A stretch of DNA of 33,083 nt from B75-G9 sp964564905 (lineage in GTDB: Archaea > Hadarchaeota > Hadarchaeia > Hadarchaeales > Hadarchaeaceae). Positions 7,821-15,064 of this stretch are shown here, in pieces; positions within the stretch are counted from its first letter, which is position 1, and every line of letters starts with the position of its first letter. The notes under the pieces were generated by a model, which had not been told where the DNA came from, did no database searches, and worked only from the letters and a program-made list of their open reading frames with translations. The stretch covers positions 1-33,083 of the forward strand of contig CAZMCI010000008.1 in NCBI GenBank assembly GCA_964564905.1. Reading direction: 5' to 3'. Position numbers and translations under genes: made by a program.

Positions 7821-8195
7821 GGTATACGCTCAGAAGACCGGCGTTGTCAGTTTATAAATGACCTCTCCGAAGTCTCGGCGGGAATTGAAATCAGAAAATG
7901 TTGGATTATAACGGGCACTGCCGAGGACGCACGTTGGAGGCGAAGCGAAGCATTGAATCAATCTTGCGGGAGAGAAGTGTTCATTATTACAAACACAAGA
8001 ATCGAGATTTATGGCAGCAATACATAACCGGGAGAAAAAATTTAGCACGATTTCTGAAGAAAATTGGCTTGGACCATCCGGATAAACGTGAAAAACTGAC
8101 AACGATGCTGGTCTTTTGAGCACTGAAGGGTTGCTGGGTACCTTTCCCCTTTGACAACGGTAGCCCTTCAGCGCCTACGGGCAGTATACTCCCAA
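7821..8195 (+). mobile_element. Archaeal BHB intron in 23S rRNA at the peptidyl transferase centre (~2450), decayed
   Basis: A 375-nt intron. Central helix GGGA (7815-7818) with TCCC (8190-8193); 5' bulge TAG (7819-7821); 3' bulge AAA (8194-8196); inner helix GTATAC (7822-7827) with GTATAC (8184-8189). The joined exon reads CCCCGGGGATAACAGAG. By E. coli numbering the cut falls between A2450 and A2451, in the catalytic centre. Only part of an endonuclease gene remains. Confidence 0.92.
7898..8119 (+). pseudogene. Remnant of a LAGLIDADG endonuclease, C-terminal part only
   Basis: The open frame has no LAGLIDADG motif. Its last part (YYKHKNRDLWQQYITGRKN, then ARFLKKIGLDHPDKREKL) matches the usual C-terminal end of archaeal intron endonucleases (compare GKKNVKKFFEEI in the helix-69 intron). 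Just upstream, another frame reads FINDLSEVSAGIEIRK, which may be a scrap of the preceding part. I read this as a gene that lost its N-terminal two thirds by deletion and frameshift. The listed start is only the first start codon in frame, not a functional claim. Confidence 0.6.
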
Positions 8196-8245
8196 ACAGA
8201 GTTGTCGCGGGCGAGAGCCCCTATCGACCCCGCGGTTTGCTACCT

Positions 8246-9040
8246 CAACAATTGGGGTATGGCGGCAGCAATGCCGACCAAAGCACCGGCTAATATCGGA
8301 GAAGCCTCCGCGCGGGAAGACATAATATCCAGATCTACGGAGGTAACTCCGAGGGAAGTGGGAAGATATGGACAAGCGACTAACGAGTTTCCAAAGAGAG
8401 TTGATCATAGGGTCGTTACTCGGTGATGGCCATCTGCGTCTACATAGAAACAAAGTGGTGTTTGAGTTTCTGCAGAGCTCAAAACGCAAGTTCTATGTGC
8501 AATGGAAACATGAAATCCTTGGAGATCTCGCGTGCCCCAAAATATACTACCAGCGAGGTGACAGGGAATACTTTAAACTTGTTACAAAAACACATCCAGA
8601 ACTAACGGAACTTTACGGTCTTTTTTATCAAAGAGGCCGAAAGAAAGTTCCTGAACAGATTGCGAAAATATTGACACCTTTCGCAATAGCTGTGTGGTTC
8701 ATGGATGATGGCAGCAAAAGCAAAAATGCAGTTTACTTCAATACTCAGGGATTTGAGACAGTAGATCAACTCCGCCTGATAAAAGCACTTCGACGCTTCC
8801 ATCTGATTTTGAACTTGAATCGAGATGGAAGATACAGGCGTCTGAGGTTAATCAAGCGATGCAACAAGAGATTCTTGGAACTCGTACGTCCATATGTGCT
8901 CAAAGAGTTTGTCTACAAGCTTCCCACCCCGTAGAGACTGATGCCTAATGGCAGATGAGTTGGGCCATATTGTATGGCTCAACATACGCCGGCCCCTGTG
9001 AGATACAGGGAGAAGGAATAGTCCGAAGCGAAAAGCTTTG
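8246..9040 (+). mobile_element. Group I self-splicing intron in 23S rRNA (site ~2500)
   Basis: A 795-nt intron. P1 pairs TACCTCAA (8241-8248) with TTGGGGTA (8252-8259); the last exon base U8245 faces G8255, the diagnostic wobble. P6 is GTGGGAAG (8357-8364) with CTTCCCAC (8919-8926) and holds the endonuclease gene in its loop. R is GTAGAGACTG (8931-8940) and S is GGAATAGTCC (9015-9024), giving P7 through GACT/AGTC. P8 includes CCCTGT/ACAGGG (~8993-9010) and P9 is AAGC-GAAA-GCTT just before the end. The last intron base is G9040. The joined exon reads GCTACCTCGATGTCG. This is a known group I insertion site by recall. Core blocks CGAGGGAAGT and CCCCGTAGAGACT are shared with the 16S group I intron. 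Confidence 0.92.
8368..8934 (+). CDS. LAGLIDADG endonuclease of the 23S group I intron
   Basis: A 188-residue homing endonuclease, intact. Motifs are LIIGSLLGDGHL near residues 12-23 and AIAVWFMDDGS near 106-116, the same style as the 16S group I enzyme and unlike the BHB-intron enzymes. It sits wholly inside the P6 loop, so its first and last codons overlap the P6 strands: the ATG directly follows GTGGGAAGAT and the stop follows the CTTCCCAC strand. Translation likely comes from the unspliced precursor or the excised intron. Confidence 0.9.
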   Translation: MDKRLTSFQRELIIGSLLGDGHLRLHRNKVVFEFLQSSKRKFYVQWKHEILGDLACPKIYYQRGDREYFKLVTKTHPELTELYGLFYQRGRKKVPEQIAKILTPFAIAVWFMDDGSKSKNAVYFNTQGFETVDQLRLIKALRRFHLILNLNRDGRYRRLRLIKRCNKRFLELVRPYVLKEFVYKLPTP

Positions 9041-9055
9041 CGATGTCGTTTCTTC

Positions 9056-9086
<31 letters not shown>

Positions 9087-9420
9087 AGGGTTGTTCGCCC
9101 ATTAATGGGGAACGTGAGATGGGTTTAGACCGTCGTGAGACAGGTCGGATGCTATCTTTCGGGGATGTCGGGCGCCTGAGGGAAAGGTGTCCCCAGTACG
9201 AGAGGAACAGGATGCCGGCGCCTCTGGTTTACCGGTTGTCCGACAGGGCAGAGCCGGGTAGCTACGCGCCAGTCGATAAGGCCTGAAAGCATCTAAGGCC
9301 GAAGCGACCCCTGAAAATAGGCGCCCTTGGCCATCGGTGACTCCGTCACGGCAGTCCTCGGTGACGAGGATTGCTGGGTGGCCTACAGCCTGGGACTAGA
9401 AGATCCCGTTGCATGGCCGC

Positions 9421-9457
<37 letters not shown>

Positions 9458-9482
9458 AGCGGTACATATCGGCTGAAAAGTT

Positions 9483-9520
9483 CCAACTCAGCTGGTATCA
9501 GGATCGCGACCGTGCACGGC
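9483..9520 (+). other. 3' strand of the pre-23S rRNA processing stem
   Basis: Complements the upstream strand that ends just before the 23S gene (nine outer pairs GTGCACGGC, then CGACC, GGATC, CTGGTATC and CCAA). The unpaired CTCAG at 9487-9491 between the inner and outer helices is the likely bulge cut by the splicing endonuclease during maturation. It lies directly before the T-rich terminator. Confidence 0.85.
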
Positions 9521-9531
9521 TTTATTTTTTG
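9521..9531 (+). terminator. T-rich terminator of the rRNA operon
   Basis: TTTATTTTTTG directly follows the processing stem. Archaeal transcription commonly ends at such T tracts without a dedicated hairpin. Between here and the ferredoxin stop at 9640 I see no gene; GATGAG-type motifs near 9572 and 9602 did not resolve into a C/D box RNA. Confidence 0.6.
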
Positions 9532-9639
9532 TTAGCTTCTGCGGCGGGAAGTTCTCACTGCGAAAGCCGGGGGATGAGAGCCGCTTTCTGGCTCAGAGCG
9601 ACGATGAGGTTCGATTAATCACCGGGACGCGAAAAATCT

Positions 9640-9819
9640 CTAGGGAAAGCTTATCGCACCGTTCGGGCATGCTGCTTCGCAGGCCCGGCATTCGACGCAG
9701 TCTTGGGGACGTGCCACAACTCCCTTCCCGTCGACGAGGTCAAACACGTTCGCCGGACAAACCTCGGCGCACGCGCCAGCCCCCTTGCACTTGTTCGGGT
9801 CAATTATCGGTGGCATCAT
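9640..9819 (-). CDS. Small ferredoxin with an altered first cluster motif
   Basis: A 59-residue electron carrier, too short for many gene finders. Two ferredoxin motifs are visible: residues 11-22 read CKGAGACAEVCP and residues 41-52 CVECRACEAACP. The second motif has all four cysteines (41, 44, 47, 51). In the first, the second cysteine position is alanine (A14), leaving C11, C17 and C21, so one cluster is probably [3Fe-4S] and the other [4Fe-4S]. The start ATG overlaps the S17e stop as TAATG, with AAGGAGGG upstream, which implies translational coupling; a second ATG follows directly. Confidence 0.9.
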   Translation of the reverse strand: MMPPIIDPNKCKGAGACAEVCPANVFDLVDGKGVVARPQDCVECRACEAACPNGAISFP

Positions 9820-10013
9820 TATCCCTCCTTTCCCTGTTTCAAAATAGCACTTATATAACCTGCGATCCTATTGCGAAGTGGCTTCCCCATGTTTTTCAAT
9901 TTCTCATCCAAAAACTTTCGATTCTCCTCAAAGGAAGGAGAGAATTTGTCTGGATAGCGCTCGAGCAGTTCACGCGCCGCACGTTTTATGTATAGAGGTC
10001 GTACCCTCCCCAT
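9819..10013 (-). CDS. rps17e: 30S ribosomal protein S17e
   Basis: A 64-residue small-subunit protein found in archaea and eukaryotes. The family signature is clear: MGRVRPLYIKRAARELLERY at the N-terminus, PDKFSPSFEENRKFL in the middle, and LRNRIAGYISAILK at the end. The length is normal (about 60-67). Its TAA shares one base with the ferredoxin ATG. It lies 55 nt behind thiDN on the same strand. Confidence 0.95.
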   Translation of the reverse strand: MGRVRPLYIKRAARELLERYPDKFSPSFEENRKFLDEKLKNMGKPLRNRIAGYISAILKQGKEG

Positions 10014-10068
10014 GTTTCTCCCCTACTCCGCTTGCCTCTGTCGGCGCGGCTAAAAACTTTTTCCCAGA

Positions 10069-11397
10069 TTATTTGAGTTTCTCCGCCAAACGCAGAGCTG
10101 TTTTGATCACTTCAGTCGGGGCGGTCCCGAGTATCCTGATCATGGGTTCCTTTCCTGGTGCGCCCCTGTCAAATATTATCTGGGGAACCTTGCCTATTTT
10201 TCGGATGGATTGCTCGGTTCCCCACCTCATGGTTTTGACGCCTTTTGGTTCCTCTTCTCGGTCGAACCTGCTTATGGTTAATCCCAGCTTTTTACATGCG
10301 TCCAAGATGTGGGGGGAAAACTTAACGTTCATGCATGCTCTTATTTTCGGATCGTGGGACATCGCCGTCAGCACAACGTTTGCAACGTGTTCGGATGCGC
10401 CCAGTTCCGGGAAACCCGTGAGGAGTGCCTTTCCTCCAGATTTTACGATCCTCCCGGACAGCCCCACCACTTCCGAGCTCGATCTGGCTTCAGGAAGTGC
10501 CATCACGATGTTCGTCCCAACCTCGGGCAACAGTTTGACGAACTCTACCCTTTCCGTGACCATTTTTGCGGCCTGCCATACCTCCTCGAGACACCGGGCT
10601 TTTTCCGCGTTTAGGAGAAGCGTTGCCATTTGATTTACGGGCCTGAGACCCTTTCCCACTTCTATTTTATTCTTGATCGATTCCATGATGAATTTTTTCG
10701 CGGTAGCGATCCCTTCCTGGAGGGAGGCTTTTTTTGCAAGCTCAGCGGTTATCGCAGCGGAGAAAGAGCATCCCGCGCCGTGTACGGGATCGCCCGCAAT
10801 CCTCTGAGTTTTGAACTCCTTGAACCCCCCTTCGGTGTAAAGTACATCCGTGACGGTTTCCCCCCTGAGGTGCCCTCCCTTTACGAGGACCGCACGTGGG
10901 CCCAGTCTGGAAATTGCGCGCGCCGCTCTCCGCATATCGTTCACCGACCTGATTTTCATGTCAGAGAGTACTTCGGCCTCGTGAACGTTGGGAGTGACGA
11001 GCTCTGCCAGTCCCAGCAGGTCCTTCAACGCTTCTATGGCATCTTCCCGGAGGAGGGGTGTCCCGGTGGTCGCGGTCATCAGAGGGTCCACGACCAAACG
11101 AAGCCCGTGTCTTTTCACCCCTTTTTTCACGGCCAAAATTATCTTCGGGTTACTGAGCATTCCGGTCTTCGCCCATTCCACATCGAAGTCCTCGACCACT
11201 GCGTTGAGCTGCCTGGCCACGAACTCAGGAGGAATTTCCATAATCCCCTCAATTCCCTTGGTATTCTGCGCCGTCACCGCCGTGATCACGCAGAGTCCAT
11301 GTACTCCAAGGGCCGAGAAACTCTTTAGGTCCGCCTGTATGCCAGCACCGCCGCCGGAGTCAGATCCAGCGATGGTGAGTGCGCACGGGAGCTTCAT
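10069..11397 (-). CDS. thiDN: Bifunctional HMP-phosphate kinase / thiamine-phosphate synthase (ThiD-ThiN)
   Basis: A 442-residue fusion for thiamine synthesis. The N-terminal ribokinase-like ThiD part (about 1-255) has AGSDSGGGAGIQADLK near residue 10, VVDPLMTATTGTPLL near 100, and the anion-hole motif DPVHGAGCSF near 205-214; it phosphorylates HMP and HMP-phosphate. The C-terminal part (about 265-442) is the archaeal ThiN thiamine-phosphate synthase, with GTNIVMALPEA, SGRIVK and FDRGAPGKEPMIRILG. The ATG start is supported by the immediate family N-terminus. A TATA-like GTTTATACTT lies upstream at about 11428-11437. It is divergent from the RHH regulator. Confidence 0.95.
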   Translation of the reverse strand: MKLPCALTIAGSDSGGGAGIQADLKSFSALGVHGLCVITAVTAQNTKGIEGIMEIPPEFVARQLNAVVEDFDVEWAKTGMLSNPKIILAVKKGVKRHGLRLVVDPLMTATTGTPLLREDAIEALKDLLGLAELVTPNVHEAEVLSDMKIRSVNDMRRAARAISRLGPRAVLVKGGHLRGETVTDVLYTEGGFKEFKTQRIAGDPVHGAGCSFSAAITAELAKKASLQEGIATAKKFIMESIKNKIEVGKGLRPVNQMATLLLNAEKARCLEEVWQAAKMVTERVEFVKLLPEVGTNIVMALPEARSSSEVVGLSGRIVKSGGKALLTGFPELGASEHVANVVLTAMSHDPKIRACMNVKFSPHILDACKKLGLTISRFDREEEPKGVKTMRWGTEQSIRKIGKVPQIIFDRGAPGKEPMIRILGTAPTEVIKTALRLAEKLK

Positions 11398-11466
11398 GGA
11401 AACACCTAAAATCTATTCTGCGTATCCCAAGTATAAACTCCTCAAAGATATATCCCGCGCTTCTTG

Positions 11467-11482
11467 GATATCTAAAGATATC
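11467..11482 (+). promoter_or_regulatory. Palindromic operator candidate upstream of the RHH gene
   Basis: GATATC-TAAA-GATATC is a perfect inverted repeat directly upstream of the TATA box. A related GATATATCC half lies at 11447-11455. Ribbon-helix-helix proteins commonly bind such short palindromes and repress their own genes, so this may be the binding site of the downstream product, possibly acting on divergent thiDN as well. The function is inferred. Confidence 0.55.
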
Positions 11483-11490
11483 TTTAAATA
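11483..11490 (+). promoter_or_regulatory. TATA box of the RHH regulator gene
   Basis: TTTAAATA lies 26-33 nt upstream of the ATG at 11516. With archaeal spacing, transcription would start at or within a few bases of the ATG, so the message is probably leaderless; the GGGGG abutting the ATG is too close to be a normal ribosome-binding site. Confidence 0.65.
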
Positions 11491-11515
11491 CCTCGATGAG
11501 ATGTAAATTTGGGGG

Positions 11516-11788
11516 ATGAAACTGAAAACCATTCAAGTTCTCGTCAAGTTGCCCTCCAGGCTCCTGGAGCGCATGGACGAGATAGTTCGGGATGAGGGTT
11601 ACACTTCACGTCAGGAGTTCATCCGTGAAGCTGTCAGGGAGAAGGTCAGGTCAATCGGGAGTTTGGAAGTCGTGGAAGAAGAGATCCACGCCCGCCGGAA
11701 AAAGGTTCGCGCGGAAAAATTCGAGATCACCCCACCTCCTCGGTCCAGCCTCCAAAGGGGTGTTAGGCGAGAGGCAAACCGCTTTTAG
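11516..11788 (+). CDS. Ribbon-helix-helix (CopG/NikR-type) DNA-binding protein
   Basis: A 90-residue transcription factor candidate. Residues 4-45 fit the RHH fold: beta strand IQVLVKLPSRLLERMDEIV, then YTSRQEFIREAVREKV (SRQEFIREAV is the typical second helix). The rest (about 50-90) is charged and has no NikR nickel-binding ACT domain, so it is not a nickel sensor. A palindrome and a TATA box lie just upstream. It faces thiDN across a ~118-bp divergent region; control of thiamine synthesis is possible but not shown. Confidence 0.85.
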   Translation: MKLKTIQVLVKLPSRLLERMDEIVRDEGYTSRQEFIREAVREKVRSIGSLEVVEEEIHARRKKVRAEKFEITPPPRSSLQRGVRREANRF

Positions 11789-11814
11789 CCTCTCGCCTTA
11801 AAAATCATTTCGTC

Positions 11815-13089
11815 TCACATTTTTCTTCCGAGGAGGTATGTGGGACGGGCATCGGTTATCCTCAATTTTATGTATTCACCCGGGCTTCCTCCGTCGACGA
11901 TCGCCGGCCTGTAATTCTGAAGCCTGACAACTAGCCCACCCTTTTTGCCTGGTTCGGTGACCAGTCCTTCAAGGGTCTTTCCCACATAGCGCTTATTTCG
12001 TTCATAACCGATCTCGAGGCAACGGGCGGCCAATCGTCTCGAACGTTCCGCGACCTCGCTTCCCCTCGGCCCCGGAATCCGCGCGGCATCGGTGCCCGGC
12101 ATCGGCGAGAACCTTGAGAGATTTACCTTGTCCGGTTTTACCTTTTCGATCATCTCTAACGTGTGTGTGAATTCCTTTTCCCCTTCGCCAGGAAAACCCA
12201 CGATGATATCCGTAGCCAGATAGAGGTCGGGAAAACTCTCACGGAACTCCTCGACGATTCGAAGGAAGTCGTTCACCCCGTATCCTCTTCGCATGCTCCT
12301 CAAGATGTCGTCGTCCCCGCTTTGGACCGGGAGATGGAGAAACTTGTAAATTTTTTCATCCTCGTAAGCCTGGAGCAGATCCGGCAATATCCCCAGGACG
12401 CTTTTTGGGTTCATCATGCCCACTCTCACTTTAAAATTTCCGTCCAGCTCGCATATCGAACGCAAAAGTTCGGGGAGGCTCGTTCCCGTGTCCAGTCCGT
12501 ACGCTCCGGTGTCCTGGGCCGTCAGGAGTATTTCCCGATATCCGCACGAGATGGCCTCGGCGACCTCTTTCAGCACGGCCTCGCGTCTGAAGCTGTGCAA
12601 TCTCCCCCGGGCGAATCTTACGGAGCAATAACTGCAGTTTGAGACACAGCCCTCGCATATCTGTACCACTGCGCTCACCTCGCTTTCCCGAAGTTTGGGC
12701 ATTTCCGGTTTTTCGCATATCACCGGCTCGAGCATTCGGACGTTTTGCGCACCCATCGAGACCATCTCCACCACTTTTGAGAGCGTTGGAATGGACCTGC
12801 AGGAGATGATACCCGCGAACTCTCCGATCCGTTCCACGGATGGGAGATCTATCAGTGGTAAACATCCAGCCACGATCACGCGTTTTCCATTCATTTCCCT
12901 TAGCTCCCTGAGACGGCGAAGCATCCTTTGGTGGGTTTTCCTCTTCACCGCGCATGTGTTGACCACCACGAGGTCCGCCTCGTCCAGGTTTTTGGTCACC
13001 TGGTGTCCGGCGGCCGCGAGCTCTCCGAGGATGATCTCCGAATCTCCCCGGTTGGCGGTACAGCCATACGTTTCGCAATAGACGCGCAT
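11815..13089 (-). CDS. tRNA-t6A37 methylthiotransferase, CDKAL1/MtaB-type radical SAM enzyme
   Basis: A 424-residue enzyme expected to convert t6A37 to ms2t6A37 in tRNAs reading ANN codons. The UPF0004 domain starts YCETYGCTANRGDSE with cysteines at about 10, 46 and 76 for the auxiliary cluster. The radical SAM motif CVSNCSYC has C148, C152 and C155. FLHLPVQSGDD and ATDIIVGFPGEGE are family signatures, and a TRAM-like RNA-binding domain ends the protein. A longer frame begins 29 codons upstream, but homology starts at MRVYCETYGC, so ATG 13089 is chosen. It is divergent from GTP cyclohydrolase III, with only 43 bp between. Confidence 0.93.
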   Translation of the reverse strand: MRVYCETYGCTANRGDSEIILGELAAAGHQVTKNLDEADLVVVNTCAVKRKTHQRMLRRLRELREMNGKRVIVAGCLPLIDLPSVERIGEFAGIISCRSIPTLSKVVEMVSMGAQNVRMLEPVICEKPEMPKLRESEVSAVVQICEGCVSNCSYCSVRFARGRLHSFRREAVLKEVAEAISCGYREILLTAQDTGAYGLDTGTSLPELLRSICELDGNFKVRVGMMNPKSVLGILPDLLQAYEDEKIYKFLHLPVQSGDDDILRSMRRGYGVNDFLRIVEEFRESFPDLYLATDIIVGFPGEGEKEFTHTLEMIEKVKPDKVNLSRFSPMPGTDAARIPGPRGSEVAERSRRLAARCLEIGYERNKRYVGKTLEGLVTEPGKKGGLVVRLQNYRPAIVDGGSPGEYIKLRITDARPTYLLGRKM

Positions 13090-13132
13090 ATTACCAAACT
13101 TTTTACGCTTCTTCCGCAATAAAATCCAGAGG

Positions 13133-13900
13133 ATGGGTATGAAGAAAATACAGCTCACGCTGGTGCAGATAGACAACTATGGGCCGTGGACGATCACCCC
13201 CCGCCCCCGCAGGGAGGCGGAGCTTCAGACTCTTCAGGCGGAGCTTTTCGCCGAACTCGAGAGACGGTTCAGCGAACGTAAGGGACTCATTTTTTTGACA
13301 CGGTTGGACAACATGGTGGCTGTTACTAATGGGATCTCCATGGAGGAGCACCGGGAGATCCAGCAGGCGGTCAACAGAAAGTTTCCGGTGACGGTGAGCA
13401 TGGGTATCGGAGCGGCGTCTGTGCCCTATGAAGCTCAGGTCAACGCGACCCTGGCCCTCCAGCGTGCGGGGGGGAGCAGATCCGCTGAGAGGAAAGGTGT
13501 GCTGGTGGGGAAGGGCGTGGATGGCCCAGATGAGGATTGGGTTCAGATCGCCCACATAGATGTGAACCATTCGGCACTCATCACGGATAGCGAGCCCATC
13601 TACGAAACACACGTGCTCCTTCAGAAAACCTATCTCGCTCTCATGTCTGCTTTGGTTCGGAGAAAGGCTTTGGTGTTCTACGCGGGAGGAGACAATTTCA
13701 TAACCCTCTCAAACGGAATGGACCTGCACGAACTATCCGATGTGTTCTCCGAGGTGAAGCGTGAACTTGGATTTGGGCTCAAGGCCGGTGTGGGCGGTGC
13801 CCCTACGGCGGAACTGGCCGCACAGCTTGCTAGCGAGGGACTTCACGAGATCCGAGGAGGCATGACAGAGAGTCCCGTCATCTACAAATCCTCCCGGTGA
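13133..13900 (+). CDS. gch3: GTP cyclohydrolase III (archaeal, FAPy-forming)
   Basis: A 255-residue enzyme that hydrolyses GTP to a formamidopyrimidine nucleotide, feeding archaeal riboflavin and coenzyme F420 synthesis. Family marks: KIQLTLVQIDNYGPWTITP at the N-terminus, FLTRLDNMVAVTNGI near residue 55, and YAGGDNFITLSNGM near 183. The fold resembles two nucleotidyl-cyclase-like halves, and both repeats of the D-N motif are visible. ATG 13133 follows AGAGG almost directly; ATG 13139 (MKKIQLT) is an equally good start. Alone on this strand, it is probably transcribed from the short divergent region. Confidence 0.93.
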   Translation: MGMKKIQLTLVQIDNYGPWTITPRPRREAELQTLQAELFAELERRFSERKGLIFLTRLDNMVAVTNGISMEEHREIQQAVNRKFPVTVSMGIGAASVPYEAQVNATLALQRAGGSRSAERKGVLVGKGVDGPDEDWVQIAHIDVNHSALITDSEPIYETHVLLQKTYLALMSALVRRKALVFYAGGDNFITLSNGMDLHELSDVFSEVKRELGFGLKAGVGGAPTAELAAQLASEGLHEIRGGMTESPVIYKSSR

Positions 13901-13966
13901 TACCTCATGAAACCAATTTCTCCTCACCCTCAGTTTCATATAGATGAAGGCATAGTGAGCTATTGA

Positions 13967-14692
13967 ATGCCGGTTGATCAAAAGGGAAAGGAAGTTCTGA
14001 AGGCAGCCGGTTACCGGACGGTCAGACGGGACATATCGAAGGCAGTGGCTGAATATACTAGGGATCAGGGCAGGGCTGGTGAGGATCTTTATTCAATAGT
14101 GGAACGTATACTGGGAGAGGAAAAATTTAGGAAATTTTTTGAGGGCCTGATCCGTCGAACGATGGAAGCGACAAAACTCACCGAGAAGGAGTCCAAGCGG
14201 TGCGCGTCGATGCTCGTTGGAGAGGAGACGTATGAGGACCTGCGCAGGGTTCCCGGTCTAGTATATTCTGATCGGGAAGCCAGGGATGGAAAAATGGAAA
14301 AGATCTTCACAAAGTCGAGGAGGAAGGGTTTGGTAAAAGGGAGATACGAACGCAGAGGGATACTCAGGGCGAAGCCCGGAGTGTTGTGTTCATTAGTCGA
14401 ACTTTTCCGTGATAACCCAATCCTCTGGAAGATAGTAGGAATCGGAATTTTCCTCATCCTCACGTCCGCTTTTTTGCTCGGGTCATTTTACGATGCGTTA
14501 ATAGTGGCCCTCACCCTTAACGCTATCCCGGCTCCAACTCTGATCCTAAAACTTGGAAATATTCTTGGAGCCATTGGAGGGGTACTGATCTTTTTCACCA
14601 GCATAGCTCTCGTGCTTTCCCACCTCATGGAAAAGGAGAGAACAAGAGAACTCATGCACAGATTAGCGGAAAAATACTTGGAAATGGCCTGA
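13967..14692 (+). CDS. Uncharacterised membrane protein
   Basis: 241 residues, not recognised. Residues 1-150 are soluble, very charged and mostly helical, with many K/R/E pairs. Hydrophobic segments lie at about 153-172, 174-194 and 198-220, followed by a charged amphipathic tail (MEKERTRELMHRLAEKYLE). No signal peptide. This pattern suggests a cytoplasmic N-terminal domain with a C-terminal membrane anchor. A TATA-like CATATAGA lies about 25 nt upstream of the ATG at 13967, fitting a leaderless message. Confidence 0.75.
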   Translation: MPVDQKGKEVLKAAGYRTVRRDISKAVAEYTRDQGRAGEDLYSIVERILGEEKFRKFFEGLIRRTMEATKLTEKESKRCASMLVGEETYEDLRRVPGLVYSDREARDGKMEKIFTKSRRKGLVKGRYERRGILRAKPGVLCSLVELFRDNPILWKIVGIGIFLILTSAFLLGSFYDALIVALTLNAIPAPTLILKLGNILGAIGGVLIFFTSIALVLSHLMEKERTRELMHRLAEKYLEMA

Positions 14693-14733
14693 TTTTTCCG
14701 GGTACTGAATGATCCAGATTCTTCTTGTAGTGA

Positions 14734-14837
14734 TGCGGGGGAGGGGATTTGAACCCCCGAACCCCTTCGGGACCAGCCCCTCAAGCTGGCGCCTTTTGTC
14801 GGTCGTAAGACCTTTGACCTGGCTTGGCAACCCCCGC
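14734..14837 (-). tRNA. tRNA-Leu(GAG) with a D-loop intron
   Basis: On the minus strand the acceptor GCGGGGG pairs with CCCCCGC, discriminator A, no encoded CCA. The anticodon arm is CCAGC-TTGAGGG-GCTGG, anticodon GAG, so Leu. The long variable arm (CCCGAAGGG) also fits a class II leucine tRNA. The D-arm is longer than normal because of a 19-nt insert just before the 3' strand of the D stem (GGC, 14793-14791). With the insert removed, the gene gives an 85-nt cloverleaf with a GGTCAAAGGC D-arm. Confidence 0.93.
14795..14813 (-). other. 19-nt BHB intron in the D-loop of tRNA-Leu
   Basis: Read on the minus strand: 5' bulge AAA (14815-14813), inner helix GGTC/GACC closing a TTAC loop, 3' bulge AAA (14796-14794), and central helix GGTC (14819-14816) with GACA (14800-14797), three pairs plus a G-A mismatch. 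Cutting after the second bulge base gives a normal D-loop. D-loop introns are non-canonical, since most archaeal tRNA introns lie at 37/38. Confidence 0.82.
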
Positions 14838-15021
14838 CCGTTATGAATTCTACTGTTCAAAATTTAACTTCACCGCCGCCGAAGACCGTGAGAGAGATGG
14901 GACGGAATTTAGCAGTTTCAGTTCATACGTCAATTGCCGATTTTGATATTAGCATTTAACGTAAAAATTCGGGAATTTATAAGGCTATTTTTTCAATGGT
15001 TTTCCTTATAAGTTTCAAAAC

Positions 15022-15031
15022 CTTTAAATAG
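15022..15031 (+). promoter_or_regulatory. TATA box of the surface protein gene
   Basis: CTTTAAATAG lies about 35-45 nt upstream of the start region, leaving a short leader with a GAGGTG ribosome-binding site. Two more TATA-like stretches, ATTTATAAGG (~14978) and CCTTATAAG (~15004), lie upstream and could provide extra start points, as is common for highly expressed surface proteins. Confidence 0.6.
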
Positions 15032-15064
15032 ACCCATATCGAGCGTTATTTCGAAAAAATTGAG

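Noticed and set aside
9540..9639. Possible C/D box RNA downstream of 23S (GATGAG motifs, CTGAGCC on the minus strand)
   Set aside because: No proper RUGAUGA plus CUGA pair at suitable spacing and no terminal stem on either strand.
9476..9640. 5S rRNA behind 23S
   Set aside because: No 5S-like sequence; the operon ends at the processing stem and T tract, so 5S must be elsewhere.
9878..11506. Plus-strand frames of 101-251 codons opposite thiDN
   Set aside because: Mirror frames of a strongly conserved minus-strand gene; no domain content.
14687..14735. CTGA-A-TGATCC next to tRNA-Leu as internal D'/C' boxes of a guide RNA
   Set aside because: No matching outer C and D boxes were found, and the stretch sits in a short gap between a stop codon and a tRNA.
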